Shown: positions 11,741-23,068, numbered from the stretch's first letter. The stretch is 64,000 bases of DNA from Isoetes taiwanensis (GCA_021234155.1 JAJEKV010000031.1:7456748-7520747); one strand, 5' to 3'. A program made the numbers and translations. Notes: generated by a model not told the origin, from the letters alone.

Positions 11741-13293
11741 TGTGGCGTCCCCTACTGGTATCACGGTGCACTCACAGGTATACAAGCGAGAGTTCTTCCC
11801 CACACCAGCTCCATCGTCGTCGGGGCCCTCCACATATCCTTTGCACCATGCTTGAGTCACCGATGGGGAGAGTGAAGGTGTCATTCTACCCGTCTCCCTC
11901 GGGGCCTACCTAGGCTGCGGGCGTAAACATACATGTCGGTAGCACATACATCAACATCCCGTGACCATCTCGAAGGATGGTCCCCTCTATCTGCATAGAC
12001 AAAGATCGGCACATCACATAGGGGATCCTACCCAAGGCTCGGACTCAGCGGATGGTGGCGGCTTGGGTCTCCGAGATTCGTTTTAGCGAGGCGGAATTCA
12101 TGGCAATGGATTTGGGCGGCATAAGAACATGGCATAGGGTTGTCCACTCCATCCGCCCCTCACATTGCACTTTGCGGAGTAGGTGAAAAGTGTTGGGACC
12201 TGGCCCCCCGGATGCATACCCCAGAAGGGGGCTATTCACAGGTCTCATCCTCCCGATTCGATGGGGCGGTAGGGATCACTCCCTCAGGAGATCTGCATGC
12301 TAACTCAAGGTGACTAGAGGGCCAGCGCCCGTATTATTTGAACCCCACGGAAAGTGTACACCACTTCACGGTGTCGAGGCCCATGCCTTACCCCTTTTCG
12401 GTGGTAAGCCATTAGACCCTAGTCACAATGATCCCCGGTGAGGCTTTACACACCCGGGGGGATGGATTCAAAGTCGGGGACATGAACCTCCTTTTTTTGC
12501 CCGGTCGGCCCTTCACCCACAACCGGGTGTGGCTCTTGTACCTGCAGGCGAATCTCACGGTGTGCTAGGGAGGCTACTCTAGGAGCATCAACTACAAGCT
12601 TTAGGGCCTCTACCCCCTTCCCAATACAAGGAGTTCCCGGAAAATACATCATCCAAATATATCACGGAAAGAGCTAAAGAACTAGATCTAATCATAGAGT
12701 TAGGTTCTTTAGTTAGTGTCGAGATCTAAGATCTAGATAGCTACTATGGGCAATTTAATAGTCTAAACCCTACTTGATTCTATGACTGAAGGCGGTTTAA
12801 GCTATTAAATTGACCAAGCTCTGATCCTTGAGTGGCTCCTCGACTGAGTTCAACCATCTGGCGAGCTGATCGAGTCCCGAAGCCCGATGGCGCAATTAAG
12901 CAGGCGTGCGGGGGGCGGTTTTGGCTCTGGGGCAGCCAAAACGGAGCTCTAAAACCCTAAGGGCCGAAAACTAGCAAGCTAGGGTTTCCTACCCTAAATA
13001 GACATGGGGTTTAGGCTAGGGTTTCCAATTACCCAATTTGGCATGTGGGATAATGGAAAGGCCCCACTGCCTTTAGTGGCTAGGTGGCAAAATATGCCAA
13101 CATGGAAAGGTGTGCCCTCATTAATGTGCACATGTGCACATTAATAATATATGAACACTCTAGTAAGTTGCCCCTAGGGCTACTTACTGGCTATCGTTAG
13201 CGTTACCGTCAATCGGGGTGGCGTGTAATGCGGCGTGGCGTGGCGATTACAATGTACGTCACGGGGGCGTTATCTTGTCTTTGGAGCGTCACA
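11741..13293 (-). repeat. 3' LTR of the chromovirus (1553 bp)
   Basis: It is near-identical over its length to 23349-24904 and homologous to the solo LTR 30770-32382 read in reverse. The ends are TGTGGCGTCC and GAGCGTCACA. It contains a perfect 26-bp palindrome at 13120-13145 centred on GTGCACATGTGCAC. A TA-rich motif near the LTR promoter is mutated here, but the solo LTR retains TATATA at the matching place. Confidence 0.93.
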
Positions 13294-13304
13294 TTCTCCC
13301 CACC
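13294..13304 (-). other. Polypurine tract
   Basis: The minus strand reads GGTGGGGAGAA directly before the 3' LTR. This is the usual position of the plus-strand primer of LTR retrotransposons and fixes the element's orientation. Confidence 0.8.
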
Positions 13305-14249
13305 TTGAAATGATCTTCCGTCGCATGGTGGATCTCCACCTTGGGATCTTCCCTAACACGCAACACGCAATCAGCGTGATGCCTACAATATAATCTTTAT
13401 ACATTTATCCGCGATTACTCTAAGGTAATTATTTTTAGAACATTATTACGTCATTATATTATGAAATACTTATCAATTCATAACACCATTAACAAGTTAT
13501 TCACTATCTTAAGTTAGACAAAATTTCAACATTTCATATCTATAATTATTGTCCGGGTACTCTTCATTCCTTGCAACACATTCCAACAAAACTTGTGTTG
13601 CAAGTCTTCGTAACTTCGACCTCCTTGCCCTCCGGGCTCTCTCTTGGCTGCTGAGTGCGACACTACGTTAGTACCGTTTTAATTTTTTAATAAATTTTGG
13701 TTATATGGTGACCAACCCACCTATCTACATGAATGCATGGCTAATCTCCCGTGGGAAGAGGATGAATCTTCCATAATGGCGTGGAGATAGCGCCTATATG
13801 CCTATATGCCACTCATGCCTACACCTCTAGTTGCCCGGCGTGGAGGATATCCTTCTCGGGGGGCGTGAAGGATGGATTCCTCCTATCAAAACATATATGG
13901 GGCTAAAGGTGCTTTCCCTATCAATGCATTCCTTAATGACCTCTTTTCTCTCGGAGGTGGAGTCTACTTCCGTGGGGACAGTAGACTTTCTAATCTACCT
14001 TCCACTTTCGCCCAAAGCGGAAACGGTCATGCCTACATTGACATTACACCACGCCCTAGAGATCACCGTAGTGGTCTCATCATCGCCGATAACAGCATGC
14101 GATCCATACCAAGCATGGGTTGCATCGCGTGGATAATCTATACAAGAATTAACCTACACAAATCGACATGCACGAGGCGATTTCTTGAGATGACCTTGCC
14201 GTCCCATTGCTCCATAAATTGTGGGTGCTTTGCTTTACTAAATCTTTCT
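13305..14249 (-). other. 3' untranslated region of the chromovirus
   Basis: About 0.95 kb between the chromodomain-like tail and the polypurine tract shows no recognisable domain. The open frames on the + strand at 13831-14252 look like chance ORFs. Confidence 0.5.
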
Positions 14250-15560
14250 TAAAGTACCCGTGGCGTCTTCCAGCGGTAAGTGTTTCCACTTGACCAAATC
14301 TTTGGAGGAATTGGGACCTCCTTGTCTTCTTAAAAGCTCTATCAAGAATCATTTTACGGAACTATTTCCAGCTGCTCCTCCGTCATTTCCAACAACGTTG
14401 GAGTGTCCAAGACTTAAATGCGGGTTTGGAGTATGCTTCTTCAACAAACTCACGTGGAAGACCTTATGAATCTTTAGGTGTCTTTGGCAATTCCAACTTG
14501 TAGGATTGATTACCTACTCTCTTGATTATTACGAAGGGTCCAGCCCACCTTGGAGCAAGCTTCTTGCAATTCCCAATCCCCGAGCTTAGCTGCTTTACCT
14601 TGATCTTGAGCCAAACATCATCTCCAACTTTGAACTCTCTGACTGTTCGATGCTTGTCGGCGATGCTCTTCTGACGACTTCTTGCTGCTAGCAGATAACC
14701 TCGAACTTCTTCCACGAGCTGCTGCATATCGGCCAACATCTGGCTGCGAAACTTCTACTTTTGACGGGGGGTTGTGCCAAATTAATGCAGTTAGGCAGCG
14801 ATAGCCATAATTGATCATAAATGGCGACATCATCTGGGGCGATTCACGCTTGGTGCTATTGTATGCAAACTCCACCAAGTGAATGAATTCTTCCCACATA
14901 CTTTGCTTATTCCGGACATAGTTTAGGTAGCATGTCTTCTAAGATCTGTTGGTCCGCTCCGTTTGGCCATCCGTCTCCGAGGATGATGCAGCGTGCTCAT
15001 GGATAGCTTGGTGCGAATCGTAAGCAAAGAGGTCTTGCCAAAGGCACTCATGAACCGGATCTCGTGGGAGATAATCTCCCTTGGCATGCCATGAAGCACG
15101 AAGATCTCTTTGGTGAAGAGCTTTCTTTGTATCCATAGGCGTATCGTGGTCACACGCAAGGCACAAAATGTGCCATCTTTGACAACTTAATCGACCACTA
15201 CCATCAAGGCATCCTTGCCTCTTTGTTCTTAGGAGTCTGTGATGAAATCCATCTTTGATTACCTCCCACTTAGCGTTTAGCACTGCTAATGGCTCTAATG
15301 CCCACGGAATTGAAGCTGCTTTCGCCTTCGTCTGGCGGCATAGTGACATTCCTTGATGTAGCGAGCTATTTGCTTCTTCATTCACGGCCAATAATAGGCT
15401 GCTGCGCGCTTTGAAATATGTTTTCATGAATCCCGCATGGCGGCTATTGGGCTGTTGTCGCGTGTCATGGAGGATCAACTTCCTTACACCCGATGATTGG
15501 TGCACGCACAACTTGTTCTTATGGTATAACGGGTTGCCTTCCTTCTTATAATGCTTGAAG
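14250..15560 (-). pseudogene. Chromovirus integrase and chromodomain-like tail
   Basis: From high to low coordinates the minus strand encodes the HHCC zinc-finger region (about 15510-15330, LILHDTRQQPNSRHAGFMKT), then core pieces with DTPMDT, GMPREIIS and ETDGQTERTNRS (about 15200-14940). Then come FIHLVEFAYNSTK (about 14890) and a GPY/F module KLAPRWAGPFVIIKRVGNQS (about 14560-14500). After a stop the frame LVKWKHLPLEDAT (about 14290) matches the chromodomain segment of plant chromoviruses, with the usual Trp after it replaced by Gly. At least four frame changes make it non-functional. Confidence 0.88.
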
Positions 15561-17300
15561 GCCTCCCGTTCTTTATCACGTTCTAGCCTCCTTAGAGAGG
15601 CTTACCCATACTTCCCAGGAATCCACATCCATTGGCAAGGACTCTTCAATCTTCTTACCAAAGTCGTTTGGAGGCGTTGAAGTGCGTTGCAATGCACTCT
15701 AGTTGTCGGGGGTGCCTTGAAAGCGCTCTGCTACCACATTGAGCTTCCCTTGTAGACTATATCAAAGTCATATTCTTGAGGAACTCCATCCATCTCCGTA
15801 CCTCAGTTGAGGTGTGGTTGCGCGTGAATACATATTGGAGGCTCATGATGGGTGATCAATTGGAACTTCCTTCCCAAGAGATAGTGCCTCCATATTCTTA
15901 ATGCCGACAAGCGCAAGCAACTCGATGCGTGCGTTGGGTGGCGCGTCTCGGCGTCGTTCATCTTCACGGAATCATCACGGCTACCACCGCTTCTTCTTGC
16001 ATAAGCCTTTGCACACCAGTAGCTATCTTACTGCATCACATTTGCTACAAGCTTATCCTTCTCGGGTCCGGCGAGTTAAAGGCTGGGGCTGTTGTTAAAG
16101 CTTCCTTCAACAATTCAAATCCCTTTTGGGCTTTCTTGTGCCAATGCTCTACCCAATCTTTCACCTTCTGCGCCCTCGTCGGTCCTCTGTTAGCGGGGCT
16201 GCTATCTTAGCAAAGTTCTTCCACGAACTTCTGTAGTACCACTTTAGGCCAGAAAACTTCTGACCGTGCACATTCTTGGCCCCGACCCAGCGAATCAACT
16301 GCTTCAATCTTGGCGAGGTCCGTCGAGATGCCTGCTCTGCCGAGATCACATGACCAAGGTATTCCACCTTCTGCGTTTGCGGTGGCGCCCGACAACTTGG
16401 CGCACTGGCGGTGCCTCCTCAACTTCTCTAGCACCCTTCTCAAGTGTTGCCCGCGTGCTCTTCAAGGGATCTGCTATACACCAAAATGTCATCAAAGAAA
16501 ACAATCACAAAGGTGTCCGGGAACTCCACGAAGATATCGTTCATGAGCCTCATGAGCGTTCGCGGGGCATTTGATAAGCGAAAGGCATCACTTTGTGAAC
16601 TCATAATGCCCATACAGCGTCACGAAGGCGGTCTTGTGGATATCCTCCTCCTTTATCCGGTATCGATGATAACGACCTTAAATTCGATTTTGGAAGATCT
16701 TTGCTCCTTGAAGCTGATCCATCAAGTCATCGATCTTGGAAGCGCATACTTGTTCTTAATGGTGTGCTTATTCAACTGTCTATAGTCTATGCACATCCTC
16801 AAAGATCCATCCTTCTTCTTGACAAAAGAATGGAAACTCCAAGCGGCGAGACACTAGGTCTAATGAAACCTAGGTCGAGCTCACCTGCAATCGCTTCTTT
16901 AGCTCAGGCAATTCTGCGTTGTCATTCTATATGGAGCCTTGCTTGTGGGCTTTGTTCCCTGGTTCGAGTGCTATCTCGCACTTTCGACTCCCCTATAAGG
17001 AGGGAGCCGCTTGATCTCATCACGGAAGAGATCGTGGAACTCCGTGATCAACTTAGCTATTTGCCTCGGCAACTGGCGAGCATCTTGTCTTCTTTGCTTC
17101 CTTCCAATTCCGGCTCGCTAATCTCAAGCTTGAAGATGTATGCTACCTGCTCACTCTTGATGCACTTGAGCGGTAGTTTAGAAGACATACAACGCATGAT
17201 GGGAACAACTTCTTTACTGTTATCTCAATGATCTTGCTTGCCGTGGTGTTGGGAAGGTCACCTTAGCTTTCCACAATCAATAATGGCCCTGCTGGTCCAA
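15561..17300 (-). pseudogene. Chromovirus reverse transcriptase and RNase H region
   Basis: Minus-strand frames give [17 protein letters not shown] (about 16830-16780), [17 protein letters not shown] (about 16580-16530) and the catalytic box [13 protein letters not shown] (about 16510-16475, FxDD instead of the common YxDD/FLDD). Then comes EYLGHVISAE (about 16360) and NFAKIAAPLT. RNase H follows at about 16130-15800 but is badly eroded. Multiple frameshifts and stops are present. Confidence 0.85.
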
Positions 17301-18850
17301 GGTACTCCATACCTATTATCAAGTCATATTTGCCGATGCTCATTACCTCCGCCCCCATCCGGATCTTAATCCCCGCAAGTCGATGTCAAAGTTGATTCTT
17401 TTACACTGCCCCGCGCCTTACTTGCTCCACTTGCTAAGACAACGGGCCTTGGCTTTGACTTTAATGGTTTCAACTTCAACATTTGAACCATTACGGGAGA
17501 TGCAAAGTTATGGCTACTTCGAATCTATTAGGACTATAAATGACTTGGCCTTGGCCTTTCCCACTGTGGAAATTACTTTATACTGGCTCTCTGCTTGCTC
17601 TGTATCTATTGCGGCAAAGATATGACACTCACCCCGAATGTAGTCGCGGGCCTCCTCGCCGTCGTCGTCCCGGACAAGAGTGTCCCAATCTCCCAACTCG
17701 CTAAGCTTTGCACTCATGACATATGGGCAGTTTGCTGTCCTATGGCCTGGCTGGAAACACCTGAAGCAAAGCTGCTTTTCTATGCACTCCTGTCTCTTTT
17801 CCTTGGGCATGGCCTGCAGAAAGGATCGCACTGCTTTGGAGTAGTTTGACCCTTCCTGTTTGTCTTTGAAGGACACCTGCTTCTTCTCCTGCTGTTTCCC
17901 TTGATTGCCACTATATGGGGCTCTAGCTGGTCTGGGCTGGTTTGTTCTCGGGCTAAAAGCACTTTCTTTGCCTTGCCTTTATCTTGGTATCTTTGTTGCC
18001 TCTGCCCGCTATTAGAGGTCCTGTCCCTTGCAAACTTATTGCCTTGGACTCAAAACTTAGATCTTGTTCTAGGGTTTATTGCCCTTACAAACTTCGGATC
18101 TCCTCATTCGGACCTTCAATGTAGCTTTTCCAGCGCATGCTTCTCCACCTAACTTTGGCACATCTGACCTTAGCCTCATAAATTCCTCGTGTATTTAAAT
18201 GCTTGACTTGTTGCCTTCTTTTAACTTTAGAAATTTCTTTGCATCATCTTGGACTTGTGCTCTCTTGGAACGTAATGGGCTTGAAGGCTTTAGCAAACTT
18301 CTTGAACACGCAAGCATCCACCTTAAGCCATGAGCCTTGGCATAGCCCTTCCACCAAATGCGTCTTTGCTCCCTTCGGGTTTATTTGTTGCCACCACCCT
18401 TTATCCTTATCCTTCATACCATAGGCATTGCCGTATTCGGCTCATCTCGTCAAGCCAAGCCTCTGCTTCCATGCGACGCTGTTTCTCGCTGAGAATTGCT
18501 TTCGAGCTTCCTGGCCTTCCAAACATTTCCCAATCACGAGTCTACTTTCTTACGGTAGTCGAGGTTCTTGTGTCCCTTTATTAGTCCCTCGGGTGGTTCC
18601 TCGCCTTTAGTCTGCTTTCGGACTTGGTTCTGCTCTTCTTCTTCCCTCGAATCAGTCGAATCGAGCTTGAGTCGGGAGGAGTCCAAGCTGGGGACCTTCC
18701 TCTCTTGCTCCTCTTCTTGTCTCTACACGTTCTCCGGAGCTGATGCTTGCGGCCGGTTGGCGTTACCACCGAACACGCTCACGCTTGCGGCTAGCAAGGC
18801 CTTTATCTGTTCGAGTCTGTCCTCATTTTGCGATATTTCTTCTTAAGAGT
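17301..18850 (-). pseudogene. Chromovirus gag and protease region
   Basis: Starting near 18850 the minus strand encodes an acidic, Gln/Glu-rich N-terminus. Next is RMEAEAWLDEMSRI (about 18465-18430), the usual Ty3 gag landmark, then FKAHYVPREHKSKMMQRNF (about 18290-18230). One CCHC zinc knuckle CFRCFQPGHRTANC lies at about 17770-17730. The protease site starts FIVLIDSK (about 17530), so the DSG/DTG triad is altered to DSK by mutation or a shift. A later protease piece, LIIGMEYLG, is at about 17310. Frames are broken several times. Confidence 0.85.
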
Positions 18851-19739
18851 CATTTGTCCAAACTCTTCAAAGCGGGTTCCTTGCCGGGCGTGGCTTTGGG
18901 CGGGCTCTCATCTCCCCACTAAGTTCCAGCGGTTGTGGTTCTCTCTGGCTTTCGGGCCTCTAGCCGCATACACAAGTGGTTCATATCTACATGGTTAGTT
19001 TTTCCTTGCTTTCTTGCATTATTTATGTTTGTTGGCATGGTTGAGGGGACACAAAATGTATCAACAAAACATTTATAGTGCAAGAGAATGTTATATTTAT
19101 ATTTTATATTACACTAATACAAGAACTTGCAACTACTGCTAATCACTTCTGTTGATGCCGGTAAGATGGATTATCCTCCAAGAACTTTTTCACTTGGGCT
19201 GTTCCCACTGAATGGCCCAAGTTCCTAAGGACATTGGCTGGAGATCCACCCTGTAATGCTCTTTGCTAAATCTTCTATTCTGCGGTGGGAGGTGTAAGGC
19301 TAGCATCAGCGGCAGTCTTGCCTGCCGCTGTAAGGTATGGCGAAGTCGAAGGCGTCGAGTGCTACCGCTCTTTTCACCGAGGATTGCATACTTTCGGTGT
19401 TAAGGGGTAGCCGTGCATGCCGGCCGAATCCCGAGTGCAATCAGCAACGATACTCCTTCCTGCCCTCACGGGGGTGAACTTGCGGTGGATAACAGCTATT
19501 CTTCCATCCATCGGCAATGGCGGTAATAGCGTAATGACACTGTCGTTGCGAGATGGGTCCTCGACCACTTTCGGTATCCAGCTCGTAATGCGCTTCCGAA
19601 ATCATCAACCTCCACCGTGGTGAGCTCCACGTAGTCCTTGGTATTGCTGAAGCCCTCCCCGAGGTCGTCGCTGTCCCTATCCCGGGGAGGTTAGCGGACG
19701 AGCTTCTTGGTTAGGATGTTTGAGGTCGCATAGCGGATC
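18851..19739 (-). other. Spacer between gag and accessory gene B, including possible eroded end of B
   Basis: 19000-19140 is very AT-rich (TTATATTTATATTTTATATT near 19091) and could be a leader or promoter for gag. 19140-19740 holds broken minus-strand frames (including an open stretch at 19374-19568) that may be the C-terminal part of gene B. No known domain is visible. Confidence 0.4.
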
Positions 19740-20687
19740 CCCATCTGTTCACGAGAGCAAAGAACTCTTCCTCCGTCGGTAGCTTGTTCTCAGCCTTGTC
19801 TGCCTCCATGATCCGCCTGATGTTGCTGTAGGCTTGGATGTCGGAGGTAAACTCTCGATGTAAGTGTCGGCTTCCCTTACTTGGAGGGGAAAGTCAGACT
19901 CTCCTCGGACGATGAAGTCGTCCAAGTCCGTTCTTCGGAGTTGGTGCAGCAACTCTTCAGGTCGGTACTCCCTTTCCCTGCACTCCGGGAGGTTTTGAAT
20001 GTCGCTCAGGAGTAGAAACTCCTCACCTTCGACGATAATGGGAGCCAGGCTTGTGATGCCTAACCCGAGGGGTGGCGCGACTCTGAGAGTCTGCCGGCTT
20101 CTTTCGAAGTCTTGCCACTCCCGCTCTGCTTGTCGCTGCTCCTCTGCTGGGTCGAGCTCAACATCGTCTTCCTCCTCCTCGGATTCCTGTTCATCCGAGT
20201 CTTCTTCCTTCCCTTCCTGCTCCTGTTCATACTGTGTGAGGAGCCGTTGTTCTGCTGCTACGGCTAATGGATCCACGTCCATGGGGGGAATAGAGGTTTC
20301 CCCCACAATGTTCTCGACGGTGGTGGGTGAAAGATTGCCAGGGCAGTGTTGAAAGAGAAGTACTTGGTCCTGTTGACAGTTAGGACCATTGGCTCAGGTG
20401 TGCGGTGCGCTTTGTTTGTGAGGTATTTGGCGATGTTCGGGACATCGTCTAATGCTGCCTGCAGGGACTGTCTAGGAACAAAATATCCTATACAAGGAGG
20501 GAGTTGCACTAGCGCTGGTTCTACCCTAGCTTGGAACTCAGTCAAGACTCTACTATAAGCTGGGGTCGCGTGCAAGGTTGCTTGGACGCCTACCTCCTTC
20601 CCCGAAAATCTGGAAGATTTGGTCGACGTCGGCCTCCCGAAGATGAGCATGGGGCGCCGCATATCTCTGGAAATCAGAAGTTGCCAT
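19740..20687 (-). pseudogene. Accessory gene B of the chromovirus (unknown acidic protein)
   Basis: I place the start at the ATG at 20687-20685 (MATSDFQRYAAPHAHL), the first after the CTATAAATAG box. Two frame changes, near 20590 and near 20330, join three open stretches into one protein of roughly 310 residues or more. The first part is neutral, with QLPPCIGYFVPRQSLQAALD and VNRTKYFSFNTALAIF. The middle has a long Glu/Asp run (about 20215-20150) with coiled-coil-like character. The last part has SDIQNLPECREREYRPEELL and LDDFIVRGESDFPLQV. I do not recognise the family, and it shows no gag, envelope or polymerase motif. It lies on the element's sense strand between gene A and gag. Confidence 0.6.
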
Positions 20688-20810
20688 TGATTAATTGCAG
20701 AAGAAGGTAACAAATGGTTGCAAGAGCGCCTCAGGGAGTTAGGAAATCGGCTAGAAGGGCAGGAGCAGATTTGCAGGGTGCTATGTGAGAAGTGACGGGT
20801 CTATTTATAG

Positions 20811-20820
20811 AAAAGGGGGA
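20811..20820 (-). promoter_or_regulatory. TATA box of accessory gene B
   Basis: The minus strand reads CTATAAATAG about 125-130 bp ahead of the gene B ATG. The identical decamer lies about 105-110 bp ahead of gene A, which supports a real, shared promoter design. Confidence 0.65.
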
Positions 20821-21000
20821 AACCCTAATTTTTGGATGACTTGGAAATTTCCTAGGATTGGGTAATTCTAACTTATCTGAGGTCAAAATAGGAGTTTGAG
20901 GACTATAGGAGATGCTTGAACAAGGCTAGGTTACCTAAAAGATGCTATCAAGAGGGGTTGAAGGTGACTTTGACAAGTCCTGGTGAAGAATTGGTAAGAG

Positions 21001-21067
21001 GTCTCACAGCTTGCGCCTCGCTTCAATCCTAACTTTTTGTTTTGCGACGAGGCGCGAGCTGTGAGAC
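21001..21067. promoter_or_regulatory. Inverted-repeat module 1 (upstream of gene B)
   Basis: GTCTCACAGC at 21001 pairs with GCTGTGAGAC at 21058-21067, and the stem extends to 20 bp with one mismatch (next arm TTGCGCCTCG against CGAGGCGCGA). The ~27-nt spacer contains TTCAATCCTAACTTTTTG followed by TTTTG. It lies about 185 bp upstream of the gene B TATA box. Confidence 0.85.
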
Positions 21068-21196
21068 ATCAGTCCCATTTCGATTAAAGGTGTCCAATTT
21101 GGGTAAACTAATGGTGTAAGGGTGATGGGCTCACCAAATTAGGCAGAATCGACCCCTTATTTGGTCAATTTGGAGCTGTTTTGGTCAAGTTTGGAG

Positions 21197-21265
21197 GTCT
21201 CACACACTTAGCCCGCCTTCAATCCTAACTTTTTGTTTTGACGACGGTAGCGGTAGCTGTGAGAC
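21197..21265. promoter_or_regulatory. Inverted-repeat module 2 (upstream of gene B)
   Basis: Same design as module 1. GTCTCACA at the start and GTGAGAC at the end frame a spacer with the same TTCAATCCTAACTTTTTG word. The stem interior is more eroded. It lies 129 bp from module 1. Confidence 0.75.
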
Positions 21266-21425
21266 ATCATGTCTCTCGGCTCCCAAATGTCCTATTTCAC
21301 TGAAATAAAAGCTAAAACTTATTAATTTGCTCTAATTACTCAAGTTTATGTCATCAAGGTACACAAAATTGCTCTATATTACAAAATTTTTAATTATTTA
21401 CAACAAAAAGTTTCTAATGCGTTCT

Positions 21426-21524
21426 CCTTAATCGCGGGTCGCAAGACTCATGTCTTGTCGCATTAAGGTTACCCGCTTGGCGTGGATAGTGCAGGCTGTT
21501 GAATCTTCAAAATGTTGCACTATC
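21426..21524. promoter_or_regulatory. Two hairpins just downstream of gene A
   Basis: The first hairpin has CCTTAAT (21426) pairing with ATTAAGG (21462-21468) and CAAGAC pairing with GTCTTG around a TCAT loop; GCGGGT and ACCCGC offer an overlapping alternative stem. The second hairpin has GATAGTGCA (21485-21493) pairing perfectly with TGCACTATC (21516-21524). They lie 60-160 bp past the gene A stop and could form an RNA 3'-end or processing structure. Confidence 0.6.
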
Positions 21525-21585
21525 TTTTGCCTCACCCGCCTCTTGCATTGCCGGCAGCCCTAGATGCGTGACTCTAAAGTCTGCT

Positions 21586-22665
21586 CTATAGGCCTCGCAT
21601 AACTTCACGCACCAACCGAAGCGGGGGGCACGGGGGATTAGGAGACCCGAAGCTGCTACTGAAGTGTCTAATCTCCCTTAACGCTCTTCTCTCCACCTCC
21701 TTCCTATCCGCTTTCTTCCTGGGTGGCGGCTTGGGAACCTTGGGCTTCGGTGGTGGCGGCCTTAGGGTTTGCTGCTTCGTTGGTCGCCCTCCCTCGATGA
21801 ACTTAACCCTGTTTTCCTCATAATATTTGTTATAGGCCTCCCATTTCTTCATGTAGGCCTCGTGCTCTCTCATCTTCCTCTCATAAATCTTCACCCTGTC
21901 GGTGACGTAGGCTTCCCGGGCAGGTCGTGGTTGCTTCTTTCTATCCCATGCCGGGTATTCAGGGGGCTTCTGCACTTGGTCTTGGTGGGGTTGCTTTCGG
22001 TGCCGCTGCTTTCGGTACTTCCTGCTCGTCGCCTGGGTGCTTGGAAGAGCTTCCACCTGCAGCGTTAGGGTTGAAGTCTTCATCAGAAGAGTCGTCGGAA
22101 GGGTTTGGGGGTTCGTCAGGTTGCCGCTCCTTAATGATAATATTTGGGTTTGGCCTCTTCCTCGGCGGGCAGTCCTTCGTTCTCCTTATGCCGGCCACGA
22201 ACTTCCCTTTCTTTTTCTTCTTTTCTTCTGCTGCCTTTTGTTCCTCTTCCTCCCTTTTCCTCTTTTTGTCTTCCCTTCTCTTCTGCCGGCGCTCGTACTT
22301 CCTGATGAATCTTCTAAGGTCTGCTACCTCCGCTGGCTCCAGACCGGTCACTTGCTCATCCTGCTCGAGGATTTCCGTGGGTGCGTCTGAATGGTCTGCT
22401 TGTTCCTGCTGCCGGATCTCCCTCTCTATCTCCTCATACACCTCCCTCGTCTCGTCGTCCATGGAGTTTGGAGATGTGGCCTCGTCCTCCTCCACCTGCT
22501 GGTTGAAGACATCGATCAAATCGGAGGTGTCTTGCTCTTCGTCCCGTGAGCGACCCCCTCTTGCGAGCCTCTCCGCGAAGCATCTTCCGAATGATCTCTG
22601 TCTCCGGCGGTGGTGGTTTTGCTTTAAGGCGGCGCTTCCTTCTTGATGCGTTTGGTTCGGGCCAT
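21586..22665 (-). pseudogene. Accessory gene A of the chromovirus (unknown, highly charged, probably nuclear)
   Basis: I place the start at the ATG at 22665-22663 (MARTKRIKKEAPP), the first after the CTATAAATAG box. At least three frame changes break a protein of about 350 residues. The visible order is: a basic N-terminus; an acidic segment with DETREVYEEIEREIRQQEQ; a Lys/Arg/Glu-rich helix-forming stretch with KYERRQKRREDKKRKREEEE that could serve as a nuclear signal; a Ser/Asp-rich linker; a Tyr/Lys-rich segment with KIYERKMREHEAYMKKWEAY; and a Pro-Lys tail (PPPPKPKVPKPPPRKK). The stop is at 21586. No enzyme, gag or envelope motif is visible. First gene of the element after the 5' LTR. Confidence 0.6.
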
Positions 22666-22767
22666 GTTTTTGGGATCGTCAATCGGATAAAAGCGCCCGA
22701 AAGATAAGCCTAAATTGGGGAGAGCGGATTTCTAGGGCTTGGGCGAAAAAAAAAGGGGGTTCTATAT

Positions 22768-22777
22768 CTATTTATAG
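22768..22777 (-). promoter_or_regulatory. TATA box of accessory gene A
   Basis: The minus strand reads CTATAAATAG about 105 bp ahead of the gene A ATG, identical to the gene B box. It lies about 570 bp inside the 5' LTR boundary, so it is separate from the LTR promoter. Confidence 0.65.
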
Positions 22778-22879
22778 CTTGGGGAATTTTAGGTCAAAAC
22801 TCAAGTTGCTCTGCTTTAACATGCTAAGGCACCAATTTATCTAAAACTTATACTTATTTCAGACTTTTTCTACCCATTG

Positions 22880-22946
22880 GTCTCCACGACTTAGCCTCGT
22901 TCCAATACTAATGTTTAGTTTTTGCGACCAGCGCGAAATGTGAGAT
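22880..22946. promoter_or_regulatory. Inverted-repeat module 3 (upstream of gene A)
   Basis: GTCTCCACGACTTAGCCTCG at the start faces GCGCGAAATGTGAGATC at the end. The spacer TTCCAATACTAATGTTTAG is a diverged version of the module 1 spacer in the same orientation. It lies about 105 bp upstream of the gene A TATA box. Confidence 0.6.
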
Positions 22947-23068
22947 CTCATACATTTCTAGGGTTTTAGGTAATTAAAACATGCTATTCTAACTAATTCC
23001 TATCTTAGAATTAGCCTTACCACATTATTTATCTCAAATTCATCATGTTTTGGTGTTCTTGATTCGAT

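Noticed and set aside
12950-13040. AGGGTTT-like words as telomeric repeats
   Set aside because: They are isolated CCCTAA/AGGGTTT words within LTR sequence, not a tandem array.
19999-22646. Large + strand ORFs opposite genes A and B
   Set aside because: They are Ser/Cys-rich mirror frames of charged minus-strand coding sequence. The TATA boxes and frame content favour the minus strand.
19740-22665. Endogenous plant pararetrovirus as source of genes A and B
   Set aside because: No movement protein, coat or viral polymerase motif is seen, and the genes lie within a complete LTR element with its own gag-pol.
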